A DNA stretch of 64,000 nucleotides from positions 1,612,001 to 1,676,000 of the forward strand of contig NZ_CP060496.1 of assembly GCF_014400405.1 (NCBI RefSeq), in the 5' to 3' direction. The translations under genes and the position numbers were made by a program. Of the stretch, positions 9,006 through 19,588 are shown in pieces. Position 1 is the stretch's first letter, and each line of letters starts with the position of its first letter. The DNA comes from Brachybacterium sp. Z12. GTDB taxonomy: Bacteria; Actinomycetota; Actinomycetes; Actinomycetales; Dermabacteraceae. The notes beneath the pieces are model-generated. The model was not told the origin of the DNA. It saw nothing but the letters and a program-made list of their open reading frames with translations, and ran no database searches.

Positions 9006-10118
9006 ATGTGGCCCTCGGACCTGCTGCCCCCACCGTTCGCCGCCGGGGCCCGCCCTGGCCTCCTGGACGTTCTGCGGCCGCTGGTCGACTCACCGGAACC
9101 CGGTCGCGATCTGGTGGTGCTGCTCGACGGGCTCGGGGCGGACCTCCTGCTCGAGCACCGCGCGCTCACGCCGACGCTCCGGCGTCTCGAGCAGCACACC
9201 GAGCGGGTGCGCACGGTCTCTCCGTCGACCACCTCCAGCGCCATGGTCTCCCTGCACACCGGTCTGCCTCCGCTTGAGCACGGGGTGCTCGGCTATCTCA
9301 CGTACGATCCGCGGTCCGGCCGCAGCCTCAACCAGCTCACCGGCGCGCCCGGCACCGACCCACGCGGCTGGATGCCGCTTGCGACCCTCGTCGAAGCGGG
9401 AGCTCGTCGAGCGGTGCAGGTGGGGCCCAAGAAGCACGCAGGCTCGCATCTCAGCGGCGTCGCCTACCGGGGCTGGGAGTTCCGCGGGCATGGTCGCGAG
9501 GATCGCGTCGAGACAGTCCGCTCCGCGCTCCGCCGCGCCGGCCCCGACGGTCTGGTGCACCTGCATGTGGACGACGTCGACCACGCCGGTCACCGGTATG
9601 GCGTGGACTCGGAAGAATGGCGGACCGCGCTCGCGGAGGTCGACGGGCTGATCGGCACCCTGCTGCGCCGGCTCCCGCGAGGCACACGGCTCCACGTCAC
9701 CGCGGATCACGGCATGGTCGACACCTCACCCGCGCACACCACGGACCTCGCGGATCATCCCCGGCTCCTGCGCCTGGTCCATGAGGTCGCCGGTGAGGCG
9801 CGGGCGCTGGCCCTCCACGCCGTGCCCGGCGACGGCGCCGGTGAGGAGCTCGCGGCCGCACTCGAGACCCTGCTCGGCGAGCGGGCGCTGGTCCTGCCCC
9901 GCGAGAGGATCCTCAGCAGCGGTCTGCTGGGCCCGATCGGCGCTGCGGTGTCGGCGCGGGTCGCGGAGCGGCTGCCGGACGTGCTGGTGCTGTCCCGGGG
10001 GCGGTGGAGCGTCGATGATTTCTCCCGCCGACCGGACACCGCGCGCGCCATGCTAGGCGTGCACGGCTCGCTGACCGCTGCCGAGTGCTGGGTGCCGCTG
10101 CTGCGCACCGTGGTCTGA
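9006..10118 (+). CDS. Alkaline phosphatase superfamily phosphodiesterase / nucleotide pyrophosphatase
   Basis: Type I phosphodiesterase/nucleotide pyrophosphatase fold, 370 residues. Motifs are LLDGLGADL (metal Asp, about 42), SPSTTSSAMVSLHTG with the nucleophilic Thr region (about 72-86), LHVDDVDHAGHRYG (second metal set, about 183-195) and ADHGMVD (about 240). Substrate unknown. ATG 9006 has GGAGG 8 nt upstream. A second possibility is ATG 8953 (GAGG 7 nt upstream), which would join this frame if one C were missing from CCCC near 8983; it would add about 18 residues. A terminator follows, and the next gene is convergent. Confidence 0.86.
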   Translation: MWPSDLLPPPFAAGARPGLLDVLRPLVDSPEPGRDLVVLLDGLGADLLLEHRALTPTLRRLEQHTERVRTVSPSTTSSAMVSLHTGLPPLEHGVLGYLTYDPRSGRSLNQLTGAPGTDPRGWMPLATLVEAGARRAVQVGPKKHAGSHLSGVAYRGWEFRGHGREDRVETVRSALRRAGPDGLVHLHVDDVDHAGHRYGVDSEEWRTALAEVDGLIGTLLRRLPRGTRLHVTADHGMVDTSPAHTTDLADHPRLLRLVHEVAGEARALALHAVPGDGAGEELAAALETLLGERALVLPRERILSSGLLGPIGAAVSARVAERLPDVLVLSRGRWSVDDFSRRPDTARAMLGVHGSLTAAECWVPLLRTVV

Positions 10119-10121
10119 GCA

Positions 10122-10149
10122 CGCCCGCCGCGCTCTCGAGAGGCGGGCG
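10122..10149. terminator. Bidirectional terminator between convergent genes
   Basis: Perfect 8-bp stem CGCCCGCC/GGCGGGCG with a 12-nt loop, filling the 38-bp gap between the phosphodiesterase stop and the sepH stop. Confidence 0.7.
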
Positions 10150-10156
10150 CCGTTGC

Positions 10157-11434
10157 TCACTCCTGCTTGGAGCCGAAGACGATCTCGTCCCAGCTGGGCA
10201 TCGAGGCGCGCTTGCTCTTCGGGCGCTGCTGCTTCCGCGCGTTCTTCGCGGGCGCATCGTCCTCGTCCTTCTCGGACGCGGCGGGTGCCGGGGAGGCGGT
10301 GTCGAACCCGGGCAGCGGGGTGAGGTCCACCGTGTCCTGGTACTGGATCTCGCCGCCCTCCTCCTGGGAGGGTGCCTCGTCCGTCTCCGCAGGCTCGGGG
10401 CTCACGAGCTGGTCGTCCGCGGGGGAGAGGGCCGGCTCGTCCTCGAGAAGGTCTCCGACGCCGTCGTCTGCGGTGGCGGAATGCTCCTGCTCGGCCTCGA
10501 GATCCGGGTCATCGCTCTTGGCATCTGCCGATCCTGCGACGTCGTCCTGCGCCGGGATGTCCGTCCCGGGCTCGGCGACCGGCTCGATGTCGGTCTGCTC
10601 GGGCTGCCCGGACTCCGGGACGTCGTCGAGATCGGACCAGACGGTCGCGGACTCCTCGGGCCGCGGCACCGAGCGCAGGCCCCGTCGTGCGTTGAGGGCG
10701 TCGAGCTCGCTGTCGTCGATGACCGAAGGATGCTCCTCGGCGACGGGGCGGCGAGGCGGCCAGGTGCGCACACGGGGCGACGCCGCGGGGCTGCCCTCCA
10801 GAGAGCCGTCGGCCTCGAGGTCGTAGACGGCGCTCTTGACGGCCTGGAGCCGGCCGCGGCCGCGGGTCGGCTCCGGCGGAGCATCCTCGTCGCTGATCCA
10901 GCGCGCCTCGTCGTCCACCGGCGAGACGGTGCGGTTGGAGGTGTCCGCGACCCAATGCGCCTGCCGGGTGCGGCCACCGGCGGAGAAGGTCAGCTCGAGC
11001 GTCCAGGTGCCGTCCTGGCGGCGCCAGGCGTCCCACGCGGTCTCCCCGGTCGCCTCGCGGGCGGCGAGGCGCTCGGCGACGACCTCCTGCAGCGCAGGCC
11101 CGCCTCGGCCGACGGGGAAGGTGCGGGCCCGCTGCGCGGTCCACTCGCGCTCGGCGAGGACGGGACCCTCATAGCGGCGGACGTGCTCGAGGGGGATCTC
11201 GGAGGCCTCCGCGATGTCCTCGGCGCTGCGCCCGGAGCGCAGCATCGCCTGGATCTCCCGCGGACGGACCGGGGCGGCGTCGGCGGCCTGGATCATGTTC
11301 AGCGCCGGGCGGTCGGAGCGGACCGCGGCTCGCAGCGCCTTGTCGATGCGCAGCGTGTACCGCTCGCCATCGGAGTCGACCAGGAGCAGATGTTCCCCGT
11401 CGTCATGGATCCCGTCGAGTTCGAGCTCGCGCAT
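10157..11434 (-). CDS. sepH: Septation protein SepH
   Basis: Actinobacterial FtsZ-binding division protein (DUF3071 family) that promotes Z-ring assembly. 425 residues. The N-terminal domain (about 1-180) carries the helix-turn-helix stretch RPREIQAMLRSGRSAEDIAE (about 57-76) and a conserved EREWTAQRARTFPVGR block. The rest is a long acidic, low-complexity linker and a short basic C-terminal tail (KSKRASMPSWDEIVFGS), the conserved tail type. The start ATG (11432-11434) has GAGAGG about 8 nt upstream. A reverse-strand TAGACT (11475-11480) is a plausible -10. The layout matches family members closely. Confidence 0.92.
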   Translation of the reverse strand: MRELELDGIHDDGEHLLLVDSDGERYTLRIDKALRAAVRSDRPALNMIQAADAAPVRPREIQAMLRSGRSAEDIAEASEIPLEHVRRYEGPVLAEREWTAQRARTFPVGRGGPALQEVVAERLAAREATGETAWDAWRRQDGTWTLELTFSAGGRTRQAHWVADTSNRTVSPVDDEARWISDEDAPPEPTRGRGRLQAVKSAVYDLEADGSLEGSPAASPRVRTWPPRRPVAEEHPSVIDDSELDALNARRGLRSVPRPEESATVWSDLDDVPESGQPEQTDIEPVAEPGTDIPAQDDVAGSADAKSDDPDLEAEQEHSATADDGVGDLLEDEPALSPADDQLVSPEPAETDEAPSQEEGGEIQYQDTVDLTPLPGFDTASPAPAASEKDEDDAPAKNARKQQRPKSKRASMPSWDEIVFGSKQE

Positions 11435-11566
11435 CGTCGTCCTCTCCGTCGGAGCCTGGTCGCTTGCGTGCAGAAGTCTAGGCCGTGACCATATCGTGCG
11501 GGGCCGGTCGCTGCGGGTTCCCCGGGCCGGGGACACGGCGTGTTGCGCGCCAGCCTGGACGGCGTG

Positions 11567-11595
11567 TTGTGAGTCGCAGGTCCCTCTGCAATAAT
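11567..11595 (+). promoter_or_regulatory. Promoter of the DUF4193 gene
   Basis: -35 TTGTGA (11567-11572), 17-bp spacer, -10 AATAAT (11590-11595), giving a predicted 5' leader of about 118 nt. An 11-bp direct repeat ACGGCGTGTTG (11535-11545 and 11559-11569) overlaps the -35 region and could bind a regulator. Confidence 0.6.
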
Positions 11596-11719
11596 GCCGC
11601 CGCATTCAGCGTTGAGACCCGGGCCGACCCGTTGTGACCCGAGAGGGCTCACCGGCGCGGAACTGCTCCAGCCACCCCCAGGTCGGAAGACCTCGATGAC
11701 TACCAGGAACGGACCGTAG

Positions 11720-12022
11720 ATGGCCACTGATTACGACGCCCCTCGCAAGAACGAAGACGAATCGAACGACGACTCCATCGAGGAGCTGAAGGGTCGACGG
11801 AACGAGGCCGCGACCCCGACGGTCGACGAGGACGAGGCCGAAGCCGCGGATTCGTACGAGCTCCCCGGCGCCGACCTCTCGGGCGAAGAGCTCTCCGTGC
11901 GGGTCCTGCCCCGTCAGGCGGACGAGTTCACCTGCGCCAGCTGCTTCTTGGTGAAGCACCGCAGCCAGATCGATCACGTCGAAGGGACCCTCATCATTTG
12001 CAAGGAGTGCGCTGCGGCCTGA
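11720..12022 (+). CDS. DUF4193 family protein
   Basis: Actinobacterial protein of unknown role, 100 residues. A very acidic, probably disordered N-terminal half precedes a C-terminal domain with CASCFLVKHRSQ (about 74-85) and CKEC (about 94-97), four cysteines that could bind zinc. Relatives sit next to sepH in many actinobacteria, as here. AGGAAC lies about 13 nt before the ATG, only a weak ribosome-binding site. The promoter at 11567 and a strong terminator 20 bp past the stop make it a single-gene unit. Confidence 0.92.
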   Translation: MATDYDAPRKNEDESNDDSIEELKGRRNEAATPTVDEDEAEAADSYELPGADLSGEELSVRVLPRQADEFTCASCFLVKHRSQIDHVEGTLIICKECAAA

Positions 12023-12040
12023 CCCCGCGCCCTTATCGCA

Positions 12041-12089
12041 GACGAGAACGGCACGGCCCCTGATCAGGGGTGGTGCCGTTCTTGTCGTC
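12041..12089 (+). terminator. Strong intrinsic terminator
   Basis: Long stem: GACGAGAACGGCAC pairs with GTGCCGTTCTTGTC (mostly complementary), with an inner CCCCTGATCAGGGG stem, followed by a T-containing tail. It terminates DUF4193 and can also serve the convergent DUF3093 gene. Confidence 0.85.
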
Positions 12090-12108
12090 GAGGGTGTTCA
12101 GAGGGTGT

Positions 12109-12654
12109 TCAGCGGCCCTGTCGCTCCTGCAGCTGCTTCGCGGTGCGCAGCGCGAGGGCCAGGTCGTCGGGACGCCGGGACGAGGCGACCCACGCCGTGG
12201 TCGGATCCGCGTCATCGAGCACCTCGACGCGGAGCCCGGAACGGGTCCAGCCCCGTACGCAGTGATGGGCCAGAGGCTCGAAGTCCTGCCCGACGGTGCG
12301 CGCCCACTCCTCGCCATGCAGCACGGTCACCTCGCCGAGCAGATCTACGTCGATCCGCGCGCGCCCCAGCTGGAACTGGCCGTTCTTGACCTCGAGCAGC
12401 GGGGAGTACTGGTAGACGAGCGCCACCAGAGCGATCACGCAGACCACGGCGACGACGATCGCGACAGTGAGGTCCAGCGGCACCAGCACGAGACCCAGGG
12501 CCGCCCCAACGCTGACCGCTACGAGCCACCACCCGATGCCGGGGAACAGATGTTCGCGGAACAGTGAAGTGCCCTGCGCTGGCTCGCGGGCGGGAGAGGA
12601 TCCCGGTGCGGTCGAGGAGGGGGAGTCGGCGGTGTGATCGGCTGCGGCGGACAT
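12109..12654 (-). CDS. DUF3093 domain-containing membrane protein
   Basis: 181 residues. After a Ser/Pro/Ala-rich N-terminus (about 1-30) come two closely spaced transmembrane helices (about 42-60 and 63-82), then a cytoplasmic beta-rich domain (about 90-170). This matches the actinobacterial DUF3093 family, usually found beside dut as here; function unknown. The ATG is 6 nt downstream of GACGAT, with GGGAGC too close to be a normal ribosome-binding site, so translation is probably leaderless. Divergent from dut, with 107 bp between the start codons. Confidence 0.85.
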   Translation of the reverse strand: MSAAADHTADSPSSTAPGSSPAREPAQGTSLFREHLFPGIGWWLVAVSVGAALGLVLVPLDLTVAIVVAVVCVIALVALVYQYSPLLEVKNGQFQLGRARIDVDLLGEVTVLHGEEWARTVGQDFEPLAHHCVRGWTRSGLRVEVLDDADPTTAWVASSRRPDDLALALRTAKQLQERQGR

Positions 12655-12749
12655 GCTCCCATCGTCTCACGCAGCGCCTGTGCGCCTGCGGCGGCGATGA
12701 TCACCCTGGGGGCTCCGAGCCCGCTGGATGCGAAGCCGGCAGAACGGCA

Positions 12750-12755
12750 TACCCT
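12750..12755 (+). promoter_or_regulatory. -10 element of a leaderless dut promoter
   Basis: TACCCT lies 6 nt upstream of ATG 12762 with no ribosome-binding site. This is evidence that the dut reading frame starts at 12762 and not at the later in-frame ATG 12857. Confidence 0.5.
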
Positions 12756-12761
12756 GTGCCC

Positions 12762-13297
12762 ATGCCTGTCGATCACGCTGACATCACTCCGGGGACGCAG
12801 CAACCGCCGCCCCCGCCGCTCCCACGCTGCGGATCCGTCGCAGCGGAGCGACCCCAATGCCGCACCGGGCGCACGCCGACGACGCCGGACTCGATCTCTC
12901 CAGCGCCGAGGAGCTGGTGATCCCGCCCGGAGGGAGAGCCCTGGTGGACACCGGGCTCGCCGTCGCCCTGCCTCCTGGCACCGTCGGGATGGTCTGCCCG
13001 CGCTCCGGTCTCGCCGCACGCCACGGGGTCACCGTCCTGAACGGTCCCGGTATCGTGGATGCCGGCTATCGGGGGCCCGTGAAGGTCTCCCTGCACAACA
13101 CCGACCCGACCGAGCCGTTCGCGCTCCAGGTCGGCGACCGTATCGCTCAGCTCGTGGTGGTGCCTTTCCTCGCCCCGGTGCTGCAGGAGGTCGAGGACCT
13201 CGACGAGACGGACCGGGCTGACGGCGGCTTCGGCTCCAGCGGCGGATTCGGAGCCGTGGGCTCCCCGGTGACCGCAGACGAGACCACGGAGGGATGA
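12762..13297 (+). CDS. dut: dUTP diphosphatase; one frameshift near the N-terminus
   Basis: Hydrolyses dUTP to dUMP and pyrophosphate as a homotrimer. The five dUTPase motifs are visible: [39 protein letters not shown] and the C-terminal GGFGSSG arm. The unbroken frame starts at ATG 12857, but family members begin further upstream with a strand like [16 protein letters not shown], which is encoded in the same frame just before that ATG. Adding one C to the CCCCC run at 12810-12814 joins it to ATG 12762 (178 residues, Pro-rich N-terminus) behind a leaderless promoter. The stop overlaps the ATGA that precedes DUF3710. Confidence 0.9.
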
Positions 13298-13299
13298 CC

Positions 13300-14049
13300 A
13301 TGGGACTGTTCTCCCGGAAGAAGAAGAGGCAGCAGCAGGCCGAGGTCGAGGACCTCGAGCCGAAGGACGCCATCGACACGGAGCCCTCCGACGAGGAGCA
13401 GGACGTCGAGGCGGCTGAGGAGGACGCCGCTCCGCGCGGCGAGCACCTCGAGGACGGCCCCTACGACGAGCGCGAGGCGCCCGAGGAAGACCACATCGAC
13501 CTCGGCGGACTGCGCGTCCCCACCATCGACGGCATGGAGCTGCGCATGGAGGTCGATCAGCGCAGCGGCTCGGTCACCGGCGCGAACCTGGTGATAGGCG
13601 GCTCTTCGCTGCAGGTCCAGGCCTTCGCCGCGCCGAAGACCCGCGGTCTGTGGGAGGACGTGCGCGCCTCGCTGCGGGACTCCGTCGTCAAGCAGGGCGG
13701 GACCGCCGAGACCAGGCCCGGCGTCTTCGGCACCGAGCTGATCACCCGCCTGCCGGTGAAGAGGACCGACGGCCGCACGGGATACCGTCCCGCTCGTTTC
13801 ATCGGCATCGACGGGCCGCGCTGGTTCGTCCGCGCGATCCTCACCGGGAAGGCGCTCGGGGACAAGGAGCAGTCGCGTCGCTTCGAGACGCTCATCTCCC
13901 GGCTCGTGGTCGTTCGTGGCTCCGACGCCATGGCGCCCCAGGAACTGATCCCGCTGCACCTGCCCGGAGAGCGCCCGGGCCTGAACCCGATCAGCGCCGG
14001 CCCGACGGACCCGCTCGCCCGCGGACCCGAGATCACGGAAGTCGGATGA
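13300..14049 (+). CDS. DUF3710 domain-containing protein
   Basis: Actinobacterial family of unknown function, 249 residues. A basic start (GLFSRKKKRQQ) and an acidic linker (about 15-65) lead into a beta-rich domain (about 66-225) with DLGGLRVP, PKTRGLWEDVRASLRDSV and GPRWFVRAILTGKA. I chose ATG 13300 because GGAGGG sits 6 nt before it; ATG 13294, which overlaps the dut stop, is only two codons earlier. The dut-DUF3710-DUF3159 order is typical of actinobacteria. The stop overlaps the next ATG (ATGA), implying coupled translation. Confidence 0.88.
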   Translation: MGLFSRKKKRQQQAEVEDLEPKDAIDTEPSDEEQDVEAAEEDAAPRGEHLEDGPYDEREAPEEDHIDLGGLRVPTIDGMELRMEVDQRSGSVTGANLVIGGSSLQVQAFAAPKTRGLWEDVRASLRDSVVKQGGTAETRPGVFGTELITRLPVKRTDGRTGYRPARFIGIDGPRWFVRAILTGKALGDKEQSRRFETLISRLVVVRGSDAMAPQELIPLHLPGERPGLNPISAGPTDPLARGPEITEVG

Positions 14050-14807
14050 GCGCCCCCGGATCCGGCCACGAGTCGCGCGAGCGCCGCCCCGAGCTCGGGG
14101 GCACCGAGACGTCCGGCGGGGGAGGGGACGTCGAGGACGCTGCCGGTCCCGCTGCGGAGGAGACCCCCGCCCCCGCGCGCAGCGGACTCGGCGCCGTCCT
14201 CCAGGAGGAGGAGTTCTCCGTCTCCGATGCCATCGGCGGGCCGCGGGGCATCGCCGAGTCCGTGCTCCCCACGCTGCTCTTCGTCGTGCTGTTCGTCGCC
14301 ACCCGCTCCGTCGTGCTGGCGGCTGGTGTCGCGGTCGCGGTGGTGGTGGTGCTCCTGATCGCCCGGATCGTGCAGCGGCAGAGCCCGTCCACCGTGCTCG
14401 GAGGGCTGCTCGGCGTGGCGCTCGGCGCGGTGCTGTCGATCCGATCCGGCGAGGGGTCCGACTTCTACTGGCCCGGCATCGTCATCAACGCCGTCACGCT
14501 CCTGGTGCTGCTGGTCACCGTTGTCGCGCGCAAGCCGCTCGTGGGCTTCCTGGTGGGGCTGCTGGACCCGCGGGTGCAGGACTGGGCCTCGGAGCCCGAC
14601 GCGCGCCGCGTCTACACGCGGGCGACGCTCCTGTTCATGGTGCTCTATGCCGCGAAGATCGCGGTGCAGCTCCCGCTGCTGCTGACCGGGCAGGTCGCCG
14701 CCCTCGGCGCCGCGAAGATCGCGATGGGGCTGCCGGCCTTCGCCGTGGTCGCCTATCTCGTGTGGCTCATGCATCGAGGGCTGCTCGCACGCCGCGAGCT
14801 CGGCTGA
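14046..14807 (+). CDS. DUF3159 domain-containing membrane protein
   Basis: 253 residues. A Gly/Glu/Pro-rich cytoplasmic N-terminus (about 1-55) precedes about six transmembrane helices arranged as pairs (around 75-90, 91-108, 118-133, 142-160, 195-215 and 222-245). A conserved loop reads LLDPRVQDWASEPDARRVYTRAT. Function unknown; it is always close to dut/DUF3710 in actinobacteria. The ATG overlaps the preceding stop by four bases. A GC hairpin follows the stop. Confidence 0.86.
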   Translation: MSAPGSGHESRERRPELGGTETSGGGGDVEDAAGPAAEETPAPARSGLGAVLQEEEFSVSDAIGGPRGIAESVLPTLLFVVLFVATRSVVLAAGVAVAVVVVLLIARIVQRQSPSTVLGGLLGVALGAVLSIRSGEGSDFYWPGIVINAVTLLVLLVTVVARKPLVGFLVGLLDPRVQDWASEPDARRVYTRATLLFMVLYAAKIAVQLPLLLTGQVAALGAAKIAMGLPAFAVVAYLVWLMHRGLLARRELG

Positions 14808-14813
14808 GCCCGC

Positions 14814-14839
14814 TCCCACCCCGTACCCGGGGATGGGCG
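14814..14839 (+). terminator. Hairpin after DUF3159
   Basis: CCCA and CCC (14816-14822) pair with GGG and TGGG (14830-14837) around a short loop with one bulge. It lies 8 bp past the stop and probably ends the dut-DUF3710-DUF3159 unit. Confidence 0.45.
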
Positions 14840-14845
14840 CGAGGA

Positions 14846-14872
14846 CCGTCCACTGGATGAGACAATGGACGG
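14846..14872. repeat. Inverted repeat before the TrmA-like gene
   Basis: Perfect 7-bp arms CCGTCCA and TGGACGG separated by 13 nt, about 105 bp before the next start codon. Operator or leader structure; no further clue. Confidence 0.35.
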
Positions 14873-14978
14873 AACGGCTCCCCGCACCAGGCCGCAGGTC
14901 GAGATGCGGAGCCCCCAGAGATCGAGCAGCCACGGTCCGCGACGCGAGCCTCCGCGCGGACGGGAAGAGAGTGGTCCG

Positions 14979-16299
14979 ATGACCCCCGATGCCGAACACG
15001 CGCCTAGCAGCTCCGCCCTCGGCGGGCGACTGCTGACCCTGACCGCAGGGCCCCCTGCGGCCGGCGGCACCTTCGTCGCGCGACACGAGGGTCGAGTCGT
15101 GTTCATCCGCGGCACCACCCCGGAGAGACCGTGACCGCGCGCCTGCTCGAGGACCCGCAGGAGCGGGCCTCCGCGCGATTCTGGCGTGCCGAGGCTCTCG
15201 ACGTCCTCGAAGCCGGCCCGGATCGCGCCCCCTCCGTCTGGGAGGAAGCGGGCATCGACGGAGTGGGCGGAGCGGAGTGGGCGCACATCGCACTGCCGGC
15301 GCAGCGCCGGATCGCCAGCGAGGTGATGCAGGAGCTGCTGCGCCGCGCCGGGGTGAGCAGCTTCCCGATCGAGCAGGTCCAGGTCGAGCCGGCACCCCAT
15401 GATGCCGAGGGGCTCGCATGGCGCACCCGCGTCCGTTACGCCGTGGACGAGGAAGGGCGCGTGGGCATGCGCGGCTGGCGCTCCCACGAGGTGCGACCGG
15501 TGGGCGACGATCCGCTCTCCGCCCAGGCCATCCGCGACCTGCGGCTCGGGGACTGGATCGCTCCCGAGGGCACCGAGGCGATCGACGCCGTCGCTCCTTC
15601 CGCAGGTCCGGCCTCCGTGGTGCTGATCGGTCGCGACCTCGATCCGAACTCCGTGGAGATCCCCGACTCCTGGGGAGACGCGGATGTCGCCGTGCGGACC
15701 TCTCGCGGGCTGGTCACGCTGCGCGGAGACGGCACCGTGCACGAGCGGGTCGGAGAGCGCCTGTTCACGGTCAGCGCGACCGGTTTCTGGCAGTCGCACC
15801 GTCGCGCCGCCGATCTCCTGACCGAGGTCGTCCAGGCCTCGCTGGGCGCCCCTGCCGGGGCAGCGCCTGGGACCTGTACGGCGGAGTCGGGCTCTTCTCC
15901 GCCATCGCCGCACAGCAGGTGGGTGCCGAGGGCACCGTGGTCTCGGTCGAGGGCAACCGCCGCGCCTCCCAGCTCGCAGCGGAGAACCTCGAGGATCTGC
16001 CGCAGGTCTCCACGGCCACCGCGGACGTCACGGACTGGGTCCGGGCACGCCGCGGCGGGGTCGACGCCGTGGTGCTCGATCCGCCCCGCAGCGGTGCGGG
16101 TGTCGAGCTGATGGAGCTGCTCGCGACGAACGTCCGGCAGCGCATCGTCTACGTCTCCTGCGAGCCTGCGACTCTCGCCCGTGATCTGGCGGCGATCGAG
16201 AAGAAGGGCTGGCAGCTCTCCGATCTGCGGGCCTTCGACCTGTTCCCGCACACCCACCACATCGAGTCCGTGGTCGTGCTGGAGCGTGCCGGCGCGTGA
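14979..16299 (+). CDS. TrmA/RlmD-family RNA (uracil-C5) methyltransferase; two frameshifts; iron-sulfur cysteines missing
   Basis: SAM-dependent RNA m5U methyltransferase homologue, reconstructed 440 residues. A TRAM-type beta domain (about 10-60) precedes a central domain and a C-terminal Rossmann domain with LYGGVGLFSAI, VLDPPRSGAG and YVSCEPATLARD (catalytic Cys). The frame breaks at 15118-15121 (CCCC, one C short) and 15857-15860 (GGGG, one G short); with both restored it runs from ATG 14979 to TGA 16297-16299. Where relatives carry a cysteine-rich [4Fe-4S] motif, this protein reads SVWEEAGIDGVGGAEWAH (15233-15286) with no cysteine. The target (tRNA or 23S rRNA) cannot be decided. Confidence 0.85.
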
Positions 16300-16384
16300 C
16301 TCGGCGGGGCATGGCTCCGTCCCCGATCCGACACGCACCGCTCAGCTGACGGCCTGTCAGATCAGCCGCACCGGGCGTGGTATT

Positions 16385-16408
16385 ATTTATCTTGACTTCA
16401 AGATAAAT
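16385..16408. promoter_or_regulatory. Perfect 24-bp palindrome, probable MarR-family operator upstream of acnA
   Basis: The left arm ATTTATCTTGA is repeated as its exact reverse complement after a 2-bp centre (CT). It is strikingly AT-rich against its surroundings. It contains TTGACT (16392-16397, a -35-like element) and follows TATTAT (16381-16386), so a bound dimer would cover a promoter. TATCTTGA-type palindromes are typical MarR-family sites. In Streptomyces the MarR-family protein TamR is reported to act at the aconitase gene, which makes a similar regulator an attractive guess. No MarR gene is adjacent. Confidence 0.6.
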
Positions 16409-16500
16409 GCCGGAGCGATCCGGCCGCCCCTTCGTCGGCCTGCATGAGCAGCGGTTCGTCGCGAGGTGCTCGTTCTCCCGCCACGGGCGGGATGCGCGCC

Positions 16501-16506
16501 TACGAT
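16501..16506 (+). promoter_or_regulatory. Possible proximal -10 for acnA
   Basis: TACGAT lies about 36 bp before the acnA ATG; transcription from here would leave a leader of about 30 nt including the AAAGGAG ribosome-binding site. No good -35 is seen. Confidence 0.4.
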
Positions 16507-16541
16507 GGAGGGGTCAATCCCACACCAAAGGAGTTCGCCTG

Positions 16542-19324
<2,783 letters not shown>

Positions 19325-19358
19325 TACCCAGGCAGCTCGATCGACGAACGCGTCGCCC

Positions 19359-19387
19359 GACGCCCCGGCCCTCTGGGTCGGGGCGTC
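19359..19387 (+). terminator. Terminator of acnA
   Basis: Perfect 9-bp stem GACGCCCCG/CGGGGCGTC with an 11-nt loop, 35 bp past the acnA stop. Downstream, TGTGCA (19447-19452) and TGCACA (19459-19464) form a small inverted repeat before dxs. Confidence 0.7.
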
Positions 19388-19545
19388 ATCGCGTCCCGGG
19401 GCTGAGCCGTGCCGCTGCGGTCCCGCATGCACCATTGCGCGGGACCTGTGCACCGCGATGCACACCGCCGCGAGCACGCGTGAATCCCCGGTGAAGATAT
19501 GCACAGATGTGACCGTGTCGCACGTCGCCACTGGTCAGGGCGACG

Positions 19546-19551
19546 TAGCCT
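19546..19551 (+). promoter_or_regulatory. Probable -10 for dxs
   Basis: TAGCCT about 37 bp before the GTG start; predicted leader about 30 nt containing GGGAGGA. The -35 is not recognisable. Confidence 0.4.
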
Positions 19552-19588
19552 GAGCATGTTCCGGCCCCGTCCCTGAGGGAGGACCCGC

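Noticed and set aside
14865..14978. Upstream ATG at 14865 as the start of the TrmA-like gene
   Set aside because: The extra 38 residues are low-complexity Arg/Pro/Ser and overlap an inverted repeat; ATG 14979 precedes the TRAM-like domain directly.
19447..19464. TGTGCA/TGCACA inverted repeat upstream of dxs as an operator
   Set aside because: Only 6-bp arms and 140 bp from the start codon; repeats of this size are expected by chance in such GC-rich DNA.
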